From the NCBI GenBank assembly GCA_947495055.1, contig CANLXO010000005.1, positions 124,001 to 188,000 on the forward strand: a DNA stretch of 64,000 nucleotides. Direction: 5' to 3'. The DNA comes from an uncultured Psychrobacter sp. Its GTDB lineage: Bacteria > Pseudomonadota > Gammaproteobacteria > Pseudomonadales > Moraxellaceae. Made by a program: the position numbers and the translations under genes. The notes beneath the pieces are model-generated. The model saw nothing but the letters and a program-made list of their open reading frames with translations, searched no databases and had not been told where the DNA came from. The stretch's first letter is position 1; the number at the start of each line of letters is the position of its first letter. Of this stretch, positions 33,040 through 43,018 are shown piece after piece.

Positions 33040-33678
33040 TTAAGCGCCTGACTTATTGAGTATGAGCATACAGCTATAGAACTCGCACTTTGCCAGCTCG
33101 ACCTTTTGACCACCGATGGTTTCGTTTTTGATGATTTGACCACTGAGCATATTGGCAAGCAGCTTACTGCCATCGTTGCCCATCAGCTGGCGTACGACGG
33201 TATGAGATTTTTTGGCGTGATTAAGGCTCAGCTCTTTTTCGGCATCTGAGTCAGTAGGATTGGCGTAGTACCAGCCCAGCTCCAGATACTTATCTGAGTC
33301 TATGACATCTAAATAAGGCTGATCGGCTGCCATCAAGCGGTATTTGGACGCCGGATTACTCGCGTAGTCCAAGCTGTTTTCATCGGTACTGACGACGCTG
33401 CCCAAAGTAGCGGTAATACCGTCCAAATCGTTTACCTCTACAGGCGTGACCGCCTCAGTGCTCCAAGTGGATACCTCGTAGACGACGGGTGTGCCTTGAT
33501 CACTGACAGCGCCGTCCAAATCGGTAGCGTCGTTTGAGGTCTCGACCACAACCTGCTCGGTATTCTCTGGCGTCTCAGCCTCGCTGACTTGAGTCTCAGA
33601 ACCATTACAAGCACTCAATGAGAGGCCAGCGGCTATCATTATAGTCATGGCAAAGGTCTGTAAAGGGGTGTTCCACAT
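33040..33678 (-). CDS. Predicted lipoprotein of unknown function
   Basis: This 212-residue protein has a lipobox LSAC (Cys24), then an acidic, Glu/Thr/Val-rich linker of about 45 residues and a folded part with two Cys (KCEFYSC, near residues 197-203) close to the C-terminus that could form a disulphide. I do not recognise the family. It lies 32 bases upstream of pabC on the same strand, so the two may be cotranscribed, though a biochemical link is not apparent. Confidence 0.7.
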   Translation of the reverse strand: MWNTPLQTFAMTIMIAAGLSLSACNGSETQVSEAETPENTEQVVVETSNDATDLDGAVSDQGTPVVYEVSTWSTEAVTPVEVNDLDGITATLGSVVSTDENSLDYASNPASKYRLMAADQPYLDVIDSDKYLELGWYYANPTDSDAEKELSLNHAKKSHTVVRQLMGNDGSKLLANMLSGQIIKNETIGGQKVELAKCEFYSCMLILNKSGA

Positions 33679-34075
33679 AGGTCATTTACTCACACTTAAG
33701 GGCTTGTCGTTGTAAAGCTTAGGGTTCAAAGCTGAGGATAGTATGTTTTCTTAGAGCGTATTGAGCTGTTTTTGCGTCAGCTCACGCAAGCTACACTAAA
33801 TCACTACTGCTATTGATGAGTGCAATAATTGCGCCAATCCTTAAGCGTGCAGCTCACCGTTAACGTCACTATCTGTTGATCACTGCTATCTGTTAGTCAC
33901 TATATTAGCGTCGGCTATTCATGTTCGTGCTAACAGTTATTCGTGCCAACAGTTTACCTAAGTGTCCAAGCCTTGACTAGTCATGACGTTACAGATAACA
34001 ATCGCTGCGAGTACAAATTTGTTAAAGGATTGTTTATCCCTTATCATAGCTTTTTCTGCTTAGGATAGACTCGGT
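33679..34075. other. Intergenic region between the lipoprotein gene and aroE
   Basis: Nearly 400 bases with divergent promoters by position. It holds several imperfect short repeats (ATCTGTT words near 33870-33895 and a 16-bp duplication at 33924-33955). No ORF is supported. Confidence 0.5.
33924..33955. repeat. 16-bp tandem duplication upstream of aroE
   Basis: Two 16-bp units beginning TTCGTGCTAACAG and TTCGTGCCAACAG lie side by side with two mismatches. Confidence 0.8.
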
Positions 34076-34939
34076 ATGACTCAGCACTTTATCGTCATTG
34101 GCAATCCCATCGCTCATAGCAAATCACCCCATATTCATCAGCGTTTTGCCGCGCAGGCGCAGCTTGATATCTCCTATCAGCGCCAGTTTTGCCCCGATAG
34201 CGAGGACAGCTTTGTCGCTGTGATTGAGGCATTTTTTAACGGCGGCGGCGCAGGCGCTAATGTGACTGTACCCTTTAAACAAAGCGCTTTTGCTTGCTCT
34301 CAAGCACGTGGCGGCCTATCTGAACATGCCAAAGTCGCAGGCGCAGTCAATACCTTAATGCTCAATCAAGCGCTGTTAGATCAAGGCATACCTGTTGTTG
34401 ATGCAATCTACGGCGATAATACCGACGGTCAGGGACTCATCAATCATATCAATAGTCTCAGCTGGTCTTTGGCAGAGGCACGAGTGGTTATTATCGGTGC
34501 AGGCGGTGCGGCGCGCGGGGTCATATTACCGCTTATCGAAGCGGGCATCACCCAGCTTACCCTTGCTAATCGCACTGTGAGTAAGGCGCAAACCTTGGTC
34601 AATGAGCTAAGCGCTGCCAGTGATCAGATTGCTCATCATGATATACAAGTCTGTACGACCAGCGAATTAAACGGTGATTTTGATATTATTATCAATGCCA
34701 CCTCAATTGGCCTGACCGAGGCTACTTTGCCCTTATCTGACCAGCTAAATACCCGTTACGCCTACGATATGATGTATGGCAAAACCTTACCTTTTTTGCA
34801 GCATTTTGAGATGCTTGGCGCACAAATCTCAGACGGCTATGGCATGCTCATCCACCAAGCGGCTTTGAGTTTTATGCGCTGGACGGGTCACACTATCGAC
34901 GTTGAGCAAGCTTTTGCAGCGTTAAGTGCTGATTTATAA
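34076..34939 (+). CDS. aroE: Shikimate dehydrogenase (NADP+)
   Basis: AroE reduces 3-dehydroshikimate to shikimate in aromatic amino acid synthesis. The 287-residue protein has the start IVIGNPIAHSKSP, the catalytic Lys in NVTVPFKQSAF, the Asp in DNTDGQG, the cofactor-binding IGAGGAARGVI near residue 140, and INATSIGL. Length fits. A hairpin or strong promoter is not seen directly upstream; an AGGATAG site precedes the ATG. Confidence 0.96.
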   Translation: MTQHFIVIGNPIAHSKSPHIHQRFAAQAQLDISYQRQFCPDSEDSFVAVIEAFFNGGGAGANVTVPFKQSAFACSQARGGLSEHAKVAGAVNTLMLNQALLDQGIPVVDAIYGDNTDGQGLINHINSLSWSLAEARVVIIGAGGAARGVILPLIEAGITQLTLANRTVSKAQTLVNELSAASDQIAHHDIQVCTTSELNGDFDIIINATSIGLTEATLPLSDQLNTRYAYDMMYGKTLPFLQHFEMLGAQISDGYGMLIHQAALSFMRWTGHTIDVEQAFAALSADL

Positions 34940-35378
34940 ATAGCTTTGATCATAGGTTTTAATAGTTACCAAATCTATAGAGGTTTAGGCATTTGAGCAC
35001 CTACAAAGTATATATTATGACCTAACACGTCATTTAATATAACTTAAATGAATACTTGGACTATTGAAATATGAATTATATTTATGTATTGTGTCTTTGT
35101 GGTCAAATAAGACTTATACTGTCGCTATCGAAGCTGCCCTTGTACAACGCCGATTGATTATCAGCATAATTCATTACCGATAATTATAGAGGCAGGTAGG
35201 GCTGACGATGGTGCTAATCGCACCATTTATGGGTTATTTATAAAGAAACAGTTTACAAAAAATGACCTCAGAATTCTTTTACCTATCGTATCGCTATTAG
35301 ACAATAGTGACTTTCATTTATACAGCGAATTCTTTGCTGTTGGACTGATTTGAGTGAATCCATCAAAGAGACTTAATT
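34940..35378. other. Intergenic region between aroE and the acyl-CoA dehydrogenase gene
   Basis: AT-rich. It includes a small perfect hairpin TGGTGC-TAATC-GCACCA (35213-35229). A plus-strand frame stays open for roughly 75 codons up to a TGA near 35353 and reads protein-like near its end, but it has no ATG, GTG or TTG start; it may be a gene remnant. Confidence 0.4.
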
Positions 35379-37199
35379 ATGTTGACTTATAAAGCACCTT
35401 TACGCGATATCAAATTTTTAATAAACGATGTTTTTGACTTTCAGACGCATTACAAAGACCTAGACAATGGTGAAAATGCCGATCCTGAAACCGTTGACAT
35501 GATCTTGCAAGGCATGGCCGACTTTGCTGAGAATATTCTCTCGCCTTTGTACCAGCCTGCTGACGAAGAAGGCTGTCATTTTGAAGACGGCGTTGTGACG
35601 ACGCCCAAGGGCTTTAAAGAGGCGTATGAGCAGTTCGTTGAAGGCGGCTGGCAAGGTATCTCATATCCTGAAGCCTACGGCGGTATGAACTTGCCAATGT
35701 CTATCAACCTCATCAAAGCTGAAATCATCGGTACAGCGAACTGGCCTTGGTCGATGTATCCTGGCTTATCAACAGGTTGTATCAATACGATGATGCAATA
35801 CGGTTCTGATGAGCAAAAAGAGACGTACCTGCATAAATTGGTTGAAGGCTCATGGGCAGGTACCATGTGTCTAACTGAGCCGCATTGCGGTACCGACTTG
35901 GGTCAGGTCAAGTCAAAAGCTATTCCGCAAGATGACGGTAGCTACAAGCTTAGTGGCACCAAAATCTTTATCTCAAGCGGTGAGCATGACTTAACTGAGA
36001 ACATCATCCATATCGTATTAGCGCGCTTACCAGATGCGCCAGGTGGTACCCGTGGTATTTCACTATTTATCGTGCCAAAATTTTTGCCAAATAGTGATGG
36101 CGAAGTGGGCGAGCGTAACGGCGTTACTTGTGGCTCTATCGAGCACAAAATGGGTATCAGCTCATCAGCGACTTGCGTACTCAACTTCGATGAAGCGACT
36201 GCCTTTCTTATCGGCGAGCCTAATCGCGGCCTAAAAGCCATGTTCACCTTTATGAACACTGCTCGTATCGGTACCGGTATCGAAGGTCTGGCTCATACTG
36301 AACTGGCGTTTCAAAACGCACTTCCCTATGCCAAAGATCGCCGCTCTATGCGCGCCCTATCAGGTACCAAAGATCCTGAAAAAGTAGCGGATGCTATTAT
36401 TCATCACGCTGACGTACGTCGTATGCTGCTTACGCAAAAGGCCTTTGCCGAAGGCGGCCGCTCGATGATTTATCATGCGGCGCGTTATGCGGACAAAATG
36501 GCGCAAGGCGTGGCTAATGGCGATGATGAAGAGTTTGAAAAGTGGGATGACAAATTAGGATTCTACACCCCTATCCTAAAAGGTTTCTTGACTGAAACAG
36601 GTATTGAGGCGGCCAAGCACGGTCAGCAAGTATACGGTGGTCACGGTTATATCAAAGAGTGGGGCATGGAGCTGATCGCTCGTGATGCTCGTATCGCAAC
36701 CATGTACGAAGGTACCACAGGTATTCAGGCGCTTGATTTATTAGGTCGTAAGGTTATCTTGCAATCTAAAGGTAAAATCATCCGTGATTACACCTCAAGC
36801 ATCATGAAGTGGTGCGGCGAGTATGCGCTTGATAAAGACATGCGTAAATTCGTTTGGGCATTGACCAAGCTATGTGCTGAGTGGAATACGTTGACGGTAC
36901 GCTTGATGCTGATGGCACGTAAAGACCGCGAAATCATCTCAGCGGCATCAGATGACTTCTTGATGTATTCAGGCTATGTGATGATGGGTTATCATTGGGC
37001 TCGTATGGCTGCAGTCGCTTATGACAAATTAGAGAATGGCGGCGTTGAAGCGCCAGAGTTCTATGAAGCTAAGATTCAAACAGCAGAATTTTACTTTGAT
37101 AAGTTATTGCCACGTACCTCAGGTCACGCAGAAGCCATGGTCGCGCCAAGCGAGAGCATGATGAATATGCCTATCAATAGCTTTGCCTTTTTAGACTAG
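35379..37199 (+). CDS. Acyl-CoA dehydrogenase (large, C-terminal extended type)
   Basis: This 606-residue flavoenzyme introduces a trans-2 double bond into acyl-CoA. The start MLTYKAPLRDIKFLINDVFDF is that of the large ACAD subfamily related to DmdC (3-methylmercaptopropionyl-CoA dehydrogenase). Motifs include CLTEPHCGTDLGQVK (FAD/substrate), KIFISSGEHDL, the catalytic-base region MYEGTTGIQALDLLGRK (near residue 442), and the QVYGGHGYIKEWGMEL segment. The C-terminal ~130 residues are the extra helical domain. Whether it acts on fatty acyl or sulphur acyl substrates is open. A terminator follows. Confidence 0.92.
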   Translation: MLTYKAPLRDIKFLINDVFDFQTHYKDLDNGENADPETVDMILQGMADFAENILSPLYQPADEEGCHFEDGVVTTPKGFKEAYEQFVEGGWQGISYPEAYGGMNLPMSINLIKAEIIGTANWPWSMYPGLSTGCINTMMQYGSDEQKETYLHKLVEGSWAGTMCLTEPHCGTDLGQVKSKAIPQDDGSYKLSGTKIFISSGEHDLTENIIHIVLARLPDAPGGTRGISLFIVPKFLPNSDGEVGERNGVTCGSIEHKMGISSSATCVLNFDEATAFLIGEPNRGLKAMFTFMNTARIGTGIEGLAHTELAFQNALPYAKDRRSMRALSGTKDPEKVADAIIHHADVRRMLLTQKAFAEGGRSMIYHAARYADKMAQGVANGDDEEFEKWDDKLGFYTPILKGFLTETGIEAAKHGQQVYGGHGYIKEWGMELIARDARIATMYEGTTGIQALDLLGRKVILQSKGKIIRDYTSSIMKWCGEYALDKDMRKFVWALTKLCAEWNTLTVRLMLMARKDREIISAASDDFLMYSGYVMMGYHWARMAAVAYDKLENGGVEAPEFYEAKIQTAEFYFDKLLPRTSGHAEAMVAPSESMMNMPINSFAFLD

Positions 37200-37227
37200 A
37201 GCTGAACTTATACCCATAAGTTAATAA

Positions 37228-37256
37228 CAAAAGCGTCTCTATTGAGGCGCTTTTTT
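37228..37256 (+). terminator. Rho-independent terminator after the acyl-CoA dehydrogenase gene
   Basis: An 11-bp stem (AAAAGCGTCTC with complement, one G-U pair) and TATT loop is followed by six T residues. Confidence 0.88.
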
Positions 37257-37279
37257 GGTTTTACAACATAAGCTATCTA

Positions 37280-37657
37280 TCAAGATAAATTAAAAAACTT
37301 CTTATGATAGACCGCACTAATCTCTTCAACCTCAGCGCATACTTGTATACTCGCGCGGCCTGACTGCTCATCTTTAAGTAGACGCTCAGCGGTGGTGACG
37401 ATGAGCTCGCAGAGCTGATTGCGCGCAACGATATCGCGCCCTGCCATTAGTTTTAGATGCAGATAGATAAAGCCGTTTTCTTGCTCATCATCCTCCACCC
37501 CCACCAAAAACGTATCGATAGGCAGTATGCGCGCTTTGATATCAGTGCGTTTGCCAAAGTGTCCACTCTCCCAAAGTGCAAGGTTGAGCGCCCTTAGCAA
37601 AGACTCCTCATGAGGGATGGTGACGTTGGGCGTGGCTTGAACAGTAAGATGCGGCAT
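37280..37657 (-). CDS. 5-carboxymethyl-2-hydroxymuconate isomerase-like protein
   Basis: This 125-residue protein belongs to the CHMI group of the tautomerase superfamily. The start MPHLTVQ exposes Pro as the catalytic N-terminal residue after Met removal. It is chosen over an in-frame ATG 36 bases upstream, because only this one gives N-terminal Pro. The rest matches: ALNLALWESGHFGKRTDIKARI, YLHLKLMAGRD and AEVEEISAVYHKK. No homoprotocatechuate-pathway genes are present, so the natural substrate is uncertain. It lies 78 bases downstream of ybaK on the same strand. Confidence 0.8.
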   Translation of the reverse strand: MPHLTVQATPNVTIPHEESLLRALNLALWESGHFGKRTDIKARILPIDTFLVGVEDDEQENGFIYLHLKLMAGRDIVARNQLCELIVTTAERLLKDEQSGRASIQVCAEVEEISAVYHKKFFNLS

Positions 37658-37735
37658 AGGTAGTCTCTTATATATAGTGTGTTTGGGGTTCAATAAATAT
37701 CAGCTCATAGAGAGCATAGCTAATAGTATGAGTGT

Positions 37736-38224
37736 TTAGCTGTCGACAATATCTGCAAAACGGGCGTCAATCGTCTCAGCCAACTGCTGAGGAGGTAGCT
37801 CAATTTCAAGGCCGCGGCGACCTGCGCTTACGTAAATGCTTGCCTGATCAGTAGCGGCGCTATCAATAATAGTAGCTAGGCGCTTTTTTTGTCCCAAGGG
37901 GCTAACGCCGCCGAGCACGTAGCCTGTACTACGCGCCACTTGTTTGGGGTCTGCTAGTTGTACTTTTTTGCAGGACAAACCGTGATCGATAGATAAAGCT
38001 TTGGCCATTTTTTTAAAGTTTAAGGTGTTATCTACGGGCAGTACAGCAACGGCAAGCACGCCTGTGTCACTCGCTACTACCAAGGTTTTGTAGACTTGAG
38101 CGCTTGCTACGCCAAGCTTATAGGCGGCCTCGAGTCCATAAGACGCTGCATTGCTGTCATGAGTATATTCATGCAATTGATAATCAAGATGCTGTTTTTT
38201 GGCAGTATTGATAGCTGGAGTCAT
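37736..38224 (-). CDS. ybaK: Cys-tRNA(Pro) deacylase YbaK
   Basis: YbaK removes cysteine from mischarged Cys-tRNA(Pro), working with ProRS in trans. The 162-residue protein shows the INS-superfamily pattern: YGLEAAYKLGV, VYKTLVV, VLAVAVLPVDNTLNFKKMAKAL (the key Lys is in NFKKMAKAL), GYVLGGVSPLGQKKRL and SAGRRGLEIEL. Length is normal. Divergent from plsB. No special regulatory sequence is seen. Confidence 0.94.
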   Translation of the reverse strand: MTPAINTAKKQHLDYQLHEYTHDSNAASYGLEAAYKLGVASAQVYKTLVVASDTGVLAVAVLPVDNTLNFKKMAKALSIDHGLSCKKVQLADPKQVARSTGYVLGGVSPLGQKKRLATIIDSAATDQASIYVSAGRRGLEIELPPQQLAETIDARFADIVDS

Positions 38225-38447
38225 AAGCGCTAACCATGCAAGTGAGAGTATCCATGTTGACGTCAGTATTTTGCTATTTGTATCTTAAATGATTGAGCGA
38301 CACTGAAGATAGTGAAGTGGTACCTTAAATAGTCAAGATCGACGCTGGTAAGATTATATTAACAGTGAATACAGACAGGATATATCGTTTTATAGCATTT
38401 TATGGCATCATGCCTGTATTACATTTTACAACTTTTGATACCTTATT

Positions 38448-41252
38448 ATGATACCTAAGTTTATAAAAAAACGCCTGTTTAAAGCCCCTATTAAGGACAA
38501 CTCAGCGCAGTTGATAGACAAGCCTCAAGGCAATACGCCCATCAGTCAGCTGTATCGCAAGCTGTCTGGGCAAGCGCTAGATGTCGCAGTCAAACCTAAA
38601 CTGTTAGGCGAGGTCCCACAATTTGATGAGGGCGACCAAACGCTGACCTTTTATGTGCTACAAGACTATTCACGCTCTAATAGCTTACTTATTGATCTAC
38701 AAACCCAGGAGCACGGTCTACCGCCAGCCTTGGTTGAAGTCGACGACAGTACGCATAATGTCTATGAGAACGCGGGTATCATATTTTTGCATCATCCCAA
38801 GGCTAAAGATGATGAGCTCTCACCGCGTTTGGCACGACTGATTGCCGCTGTTTTGCAGTATCCAGATCTAAACATTCGGCTCATACCTGTCTCCATACTG
38901 TGGGGACGCGCGCCTGATAAAGAAGACTCGCTGTTTAAGCTACTCATGACCGACAACTGGGAAGACCCGGGTATTACCAAGCAGTTATTCAATATCGGGG
39001 TAATGGGCCGTGATACTTTTGTACAGTTTCATGCGCCGCAGGACCTACGTCAAGCTATCTATAAGCGCCTGCCTGATGATTTAATAGCCGATGAGCTGAT
39101 GGAGGATATATCGGAATCAGTAGCAGTCGATATTGCTGATTTAACAGCAGCAGATATTGTAAGTCCTTTTGAATCTAGTATCTCTGACACTAATACTTCT
39201 AGTACTCATACCTCTAGTATAGGTAAAGTAGATAGTGATGCTGCGCCGCACGCACTTATCACAGCCAGTGATGGTCACCGTGAGCTGGTACGCTCATTAC
39301 AGCAGCAGCTTAATATTTATCTCGATAAACAGCGCGCCAGCATGCTTGGTCCTGACTTATCAGACAGACGCAATCTAGTCGATAAGCTTATCTACTCCCC
39401 TGCTATCAAACACGCGATAGAGGTTGAAGCAGCGGCGAGCGGCGTGAGTGATAAAGAGGCGCGAGCGACGGCCAAAGGTTATGCCAATGAGATGGTCAAC
39501 GACTACTCCTATCAAGTGATTCGTATCTTTGATAAGTTTTTGACTTGGCTATGGACGCAGCTCTATGACGGCGTTGAGGTGCATCATTTTGAGCGCGTGC
39601 GCGCGCTGGCAACCGATCATGAGATCATCTACGTGCCTTGTCATCGCAGCCATGTCGACTATCTATTGCTCTCTTACGTCATCTACAAGCGCGGCCTGAG
39701 CATCCCTTATGTCGCTGCTGGTGACAACTTGGACGTTCCTGTATTGGGGCCGCTATTGCGCGGCGCTGTGGCTTTTTACATTCGCCGCAGCTTTCGCGGT
39801 AATGCGTTATATACCGCCGTTTTACGCGAATATATGCATACGCTTATTACGCGTAATACGCCTATTGAATACTTCGTCGAAGGTGGGCGTTCGCGTTCAG
39901 GGCGGCTGCTACCGCCTAAGATGGGCATGCTCGCCATGACCATTCATAGTCAGCTGCGCCATACCAATAAACCTGTGGTGTTTATTCCAACCTACATCGG
40001 TTACGAGCGCATTATGGAAGGCGTTACCTACATCGGTGAGCTTAAGGGTAAGCCTAAAGAGTCCGAGTCGCTCATAGGTCTGCTCAAAGTCGGCCGTAAG
40101 ATCGAGCGAATCTTTGGGTCAGTACATCTGAGCTTTGGAACGCCGCTACACATCGAGGACTTTATGCAAAAGTTCGATGTGCCCGCCAATAGCTTGCCCG
40201 CCGATCGTACCGATACACCGCTTGATGATAATACGAGTGCAATGGTCGATAATATCGGTATCAAGATCATGCAGCACATCAATAAAGCAGCGGTCGTTAA
40301 TCCAGTATCGCTACTCTCCTTAGTATTACTATCAGCTCCAAAGGCGGCTTTGGATGAAGATATCTGCCGCGAGCAAATCGCGCTTTATCACAATATCGCC
40401 AGTCATATGCCCTACTCTGATGATACTATCGTCACCGACATGACCCCGCAGCAGATTATCGATTATGGTATCAAGCTCAAACTCATTGAGCGTATACCGC
40501 ACATTTTGGGTGATATCATTCAAGTTGCAGGCAAGCAAGCGGCACTACTGAGCTACTTTCGCAATAACATCTTGCATGTCTTTATCTTGATGTCATTTTT
40601 AGCGGCACTCGTTGCCCGTAATGGTCGTATCGAACGCAGCCGTCTTGATAACATCGTCGAGCAGTTATATCCGTTCTTACAAAGCGAGCTGTTTTTGTAT
40701 TATCCTGCACACGGATTGACGGAGACTCTCAATAAAAAGATCGATAATATGATCACGCATGGTCTTATCGTTGAGCTTGGCGATGGTATGCTAAGCACTC
40801 CTGAAGCCAATAGCAGCAGCTATCAGCAGCTACAAGCGCTCGCAACGCCAGTTGAGCAAAGCCTTGAGCGTTATTTTATGACGCTGGCCCTACTTGCGCA
40901 GCAAGGCTCTGGCAATCTAACTGAGGATGAAGTGGTCGATCTGTGTCACCTACTCGGTCAGCGCTTATCAGTACTCTATGCTGATGATATTCCTGACTTC
41001 TTTGACCGCGCGCTGTTTACTAGTTTTGTCACCGCGCTCATACGTCTCGATTACCTCAAAAAAGATGCTGAAACAGGCGTGCTGAGCTTTGATCAGCGTA
41101 TCAATGATATCGCGCAATATGCCAAATATGTGCTCAGTACTGATATCATGCAGACCTTGCAGCAAGTGGCAAGCCTCGATGAAGAAGAGATATCCCACGC
41201 CATTACTGAAATTAGCAATAAAAAACAGCGTAAGTTTGGGCGTAAGCGTTAA
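38448..41252 (+). CDS. plsB: Glycerol-3-phosphate 1-O-acyltransferase
   Basis: PlsB acylates glycerol-3-phosphate at the inner membrane, the first step of phospholipid synthesis. The 934-residue protein is longer than E. coli PlsB (807). The acyltransferase blocks are clear: the H-x4-D motif in PCHRSHVDYLLLS (near residue 400), the RSFRGNALY region, IEYFVEGGRSRSGRL (near 470) and VFIPTYIGYERIMEG (near 508). A Ser/Thr-rich insertion of about 30 residues lies near residues 240-270 ahead of the core. The C-terminal half carries the usual helical domain. A perfect 17-bp tandem duplication and a terminator follow the stop. Confidence 0.95.
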   Translation: MIPKFIKKRLFKAPIKDNSAQLIDKPQGNTPISQLYRKLSGQALDVAVKPKLLGEVPQFDEGDQTLTFYVLQDYSRSNSLLIDLQTQEHGLPPALVEVDDSTHNVYENAGIIFLHHPKAKDDELSPRLARLIAAVLQYPDLNIRLIPVSILWGRAPDKEDSLFKLLMTDNWEDPGITKQLFNIGVMGRDTFVQFHAPQDLRQAIYKRLPDDLIADELMEDISESVAVDIADLTAADIVSPFESSISDTNTSSTHTSSIGKVDSDAAPHALITASDGHRELVRSLQQQLNIYLDKQRASMLGPDLSDRRNLVDKLIYSPAIKHAIEVEAAASGVSDKEARATAKGYANEMVNDYSYQVIRIFDKFLTWLWTQLYDGVEVHHFERVRALATDHEIIYVPCHRSHVDYLLLSYVIYKRGLSIPYVAAGDNLDVPVLGPLLRGAVAFYIRRSFRGNALYTAVLREYMHTLITRNTPIEYFVEGGRSRSGRLLPPKMGMLAMTIHSQLRHTNKPVVFIPTYIGYERIMEGVTYIGELKGKPKESESLIGLLKVGRKIERIFGSVHLSFGTPLHIEDFMQKFDVPANSLPADRTDTPLDDNTSAMVDNIGIKIMQHINKAAVVNPVSLLSLVLLSAPKAALDEDICREQIALYHNIASHMPYSDDTIVTDMTPQQIIDYGIKLKLIERIPHILGDIIQVAGKQAALLSYFRNNILHVFILMSFLAALVARNGRIERSRLDNIVEQLYPFLQSELFLYYPAHGLTETLNKKIDNMITHGLIVELGDGMLSTPEANSSSYQQLQALATPVEQSLERYFMTLALLAQQGSGNLTEDEVVDLCHLLGQRLSVLYADDIPDFFDRALFTSFVTALIRLDYLKKDAETGVLSFDQRINDIAQYAKYVLSTDIMQTLQQVASLDEEEISHAITEISNKKQRKFGRKR

Positions 41253-41259
41253 TCTGTAC

Positions 41260-41293
41260 TAATTACTTTATAGTTTTAATTACTTTATAGTTT
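41260..41293. repeat. Perfect 17-bp tandem duplication after plsB
   Basis: Two identical 17-bp units (TAATTACTTTATAGTTT) start eight bases after the plsB stop and run up to the terminator. Confidence 0.9.
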
Positions 41294-41298
41294 AATAC

Positions 41299-41334
41299 AA
41301 AAAAAGACCTCTAATCATTAGAGGTCTTTTTTAT
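41299..41334. terminator. Bidirectional terminator between plsB and ettA
   Basis: A perfect stem AAAGACCTCTAAT and complement with A and T runs on either side, between convergent genes. Confidence 0.9.
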
Positions 41335-41356
41335 TGGAATAAGTCAAATAATTGGC

Positions 41357-43018
41357 TTAGGTACTAATCTTCTTATACTTCATGCGCTTAGGCGTTGCAT
41401 CGTCACCCATGGTCTTTTTACGATACGCTTCAAACTCAGTATAGTTACCATCGAACCATACAGGGCCTTCCTCTTCAAAGGCTAAGATATGAGTCGCGAT
41501 ACGGTCAAGGAACCAGCGATCATGCGAGACGACCATGACTGTACCTGGGAATACTTGAATCGCGTCCTCAAGCGCACGCAAGGTTTCGATATCCAAATCG
41601 TTTGAGGGTTCATCGAGGAGCAACACGTTTGCGCCTTGCTTTAGCGTCTTCGCTAGTTGCAAGCGGTTACGCTCACCACCTGATAATTGACCGACGTGCT
41701 TTTGCTGGTCTGAGCCTTTAAAGTTAAAGCGGCCAATATAAGCGCGGCTTGGCGTTGTATAGTCACCAACGGTAATGATATCTAGGCCGTCAGACACTTC
41801 TTCCCAAACCGTCTTGCTATCGTCTAGGTTATCACGTACCTGACCGACGTAAGCGACCTTGACGCTCTCACCCAAATCGACTGATCCTGTATCTGGCGTA
41901 TCGCGTTCAGTAATCATATTAAATAAGGTGGTTTTACCCGCCCCATTTGGACCGATAATACCGACAATAGCGCCCGCTGGTACGTTAAAACTCAAGTCTT
42001 TGTACAGCAAACGATCGCCAAATGATTTAGAGATATCGTTGACTTCGATGACCTTGTTGCCAAGGCGTGGACCTGGCGGGATATAAATCTCCGAGGTCTC
42101 ATTACGCTTTTGAAATTCCGTTGAATTTAACTCTTCAAAACGCTGTACACGAGATTTGGACTTCGTCTGTTGACCTTTTTGATTCTTACGGATCCACTCA
42201 AGCTCTTTTTTCAGCGCTTTAGCGAAGGATTCTTCTTGCTTATTTTGCTGCTCTAGACGCGTGTTCTTCTGCTCTAGCCACTCCGTATAGTTGCCTTCGT
42301 ACGGATAGCCATGGCCACGATCTAGCTCCAAGATCCACTGCGCGACGTTATCTAAGAAATAACGGTCATGGGTAATAGCCACGATAGTACCGCTGTAGTT
42401 CTGTAAGAACTGCTCAAGCCAAGCGACAGATTCGGCGTCCAAATGGTTAGTTGGTTCGTCAAGTAATAGCATATCAGGACGTGATAGTAGCAAACGGCAT
42501 AGTGCTACGCGGCGTTTTTCACCACCAGATAGTTTGCTGACATCAGCATCCCATGGCGGCAGGCGCAAAGCATCAGCAGCTTTTTCTAATTGAGTGTTTA
42601 GGTTGTGGGCATCCCACGCTTGAATGATGTCCTCCATCTTGCCTTGTTCCTCAGCAAGCTTATCAAAGTCTGCATCAGGTTCGGCATATTCAGCATAGAT
42701 AGCGTCCAGACGAGCTAGCGCATCTAACGCTTCACGCATGCCGTCTTCGACATTACCACGGACGTCTTTACTATCATCAAGCTGTGGTTCCTGCGGTAAG
42801 TAACCGATTTTGGTGCCCGTTTGCGCGCGTGCTTCGCCGCTAAATTCGGTATCTACGCCTGCCATGATACGTAGTAAGGTTGATTTACCCGAACCATTGA
42901 TACCGAGTACCCCGATTTTGGCACCTGGAAAAAATGATAAATTAATATTTTTTAGAATCTCGCGCTTAGGCGGAACAAGTTTTGACACGTTGTTCATCGT
43001 GTAGATATATTGAGCCAT
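41357..43018 (-). CDS. ettA: Energy-dependent translational throttle protein EttA (ABC-F)
   Basis: EttA is a ribosome-bound ABC-F ATPase that gates entry of new ribosomes into elongation depending on energy level. The 553-residue protein has two ABC cassettes without membrane parts: Walker A GINGSGKSTLL (near 39) and GPNGAGKTTLF (near 354), signatures LSGGEKRRVALCRLLL and LSGGERNRLQLA, and D-box DEPTNHLD and DEPSNDLD. The start MAQYIYTMNNVSKLVPPKREIL is that of EttA. The arm region with KELEWIRKNQKGQQTKSKSR sits near residue 270. Length equals E. coli EttA (555). A hairpin lies in the leader at 43046-43090. Confidence 0.97.
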   Translation of the reverse strand: MAQYIYTMNNVSKLVPPKREILKNINLSFFPGAKIGVLGINGSGKSTLLRIMAGVDTEFSGEARAQTGTKIGYLPQEPQLDDSKDVRGNVEDGMREALDALARLDAIYAEYAEPDADFDKLAEEQGKMEDIIQAWDAHNLNTQLEKAADALRLPPWDADVSKLSGGEKRRVALCRLLLSRPDMLLLDEPTNHLDAESVAWLEQFLQNYSGTIVAITHDRYFLDNVAQWILELDRGHGYPYEGNYTEWLEQKNTRLEQQNKQEESFAKALKKELEWIRKNQKGQQTKSKSRVQRFEELNSTEFQKRNETSEIYIPPGPRLGNKVIEVNDISKSFGDRLLYKDLSFNVPAGAIVGIIGPNGAGKTTLFNMITERDTPDTGSVDLGESVKVAYVGQVRDNLDDSKTVWEEVSDGLDIITVGDYTTPSRAYIGRFNFKGSDQQKHVGQLSGGERNRLQLAKTLKQGANVLLLDEPSNDLDIETLRALEDAIQVFPGTVMVVSHDRWFLDRIATHILAFEEEGPVWFDGNYTEFEAYRKKTMGDDATPKRMKYKKIST

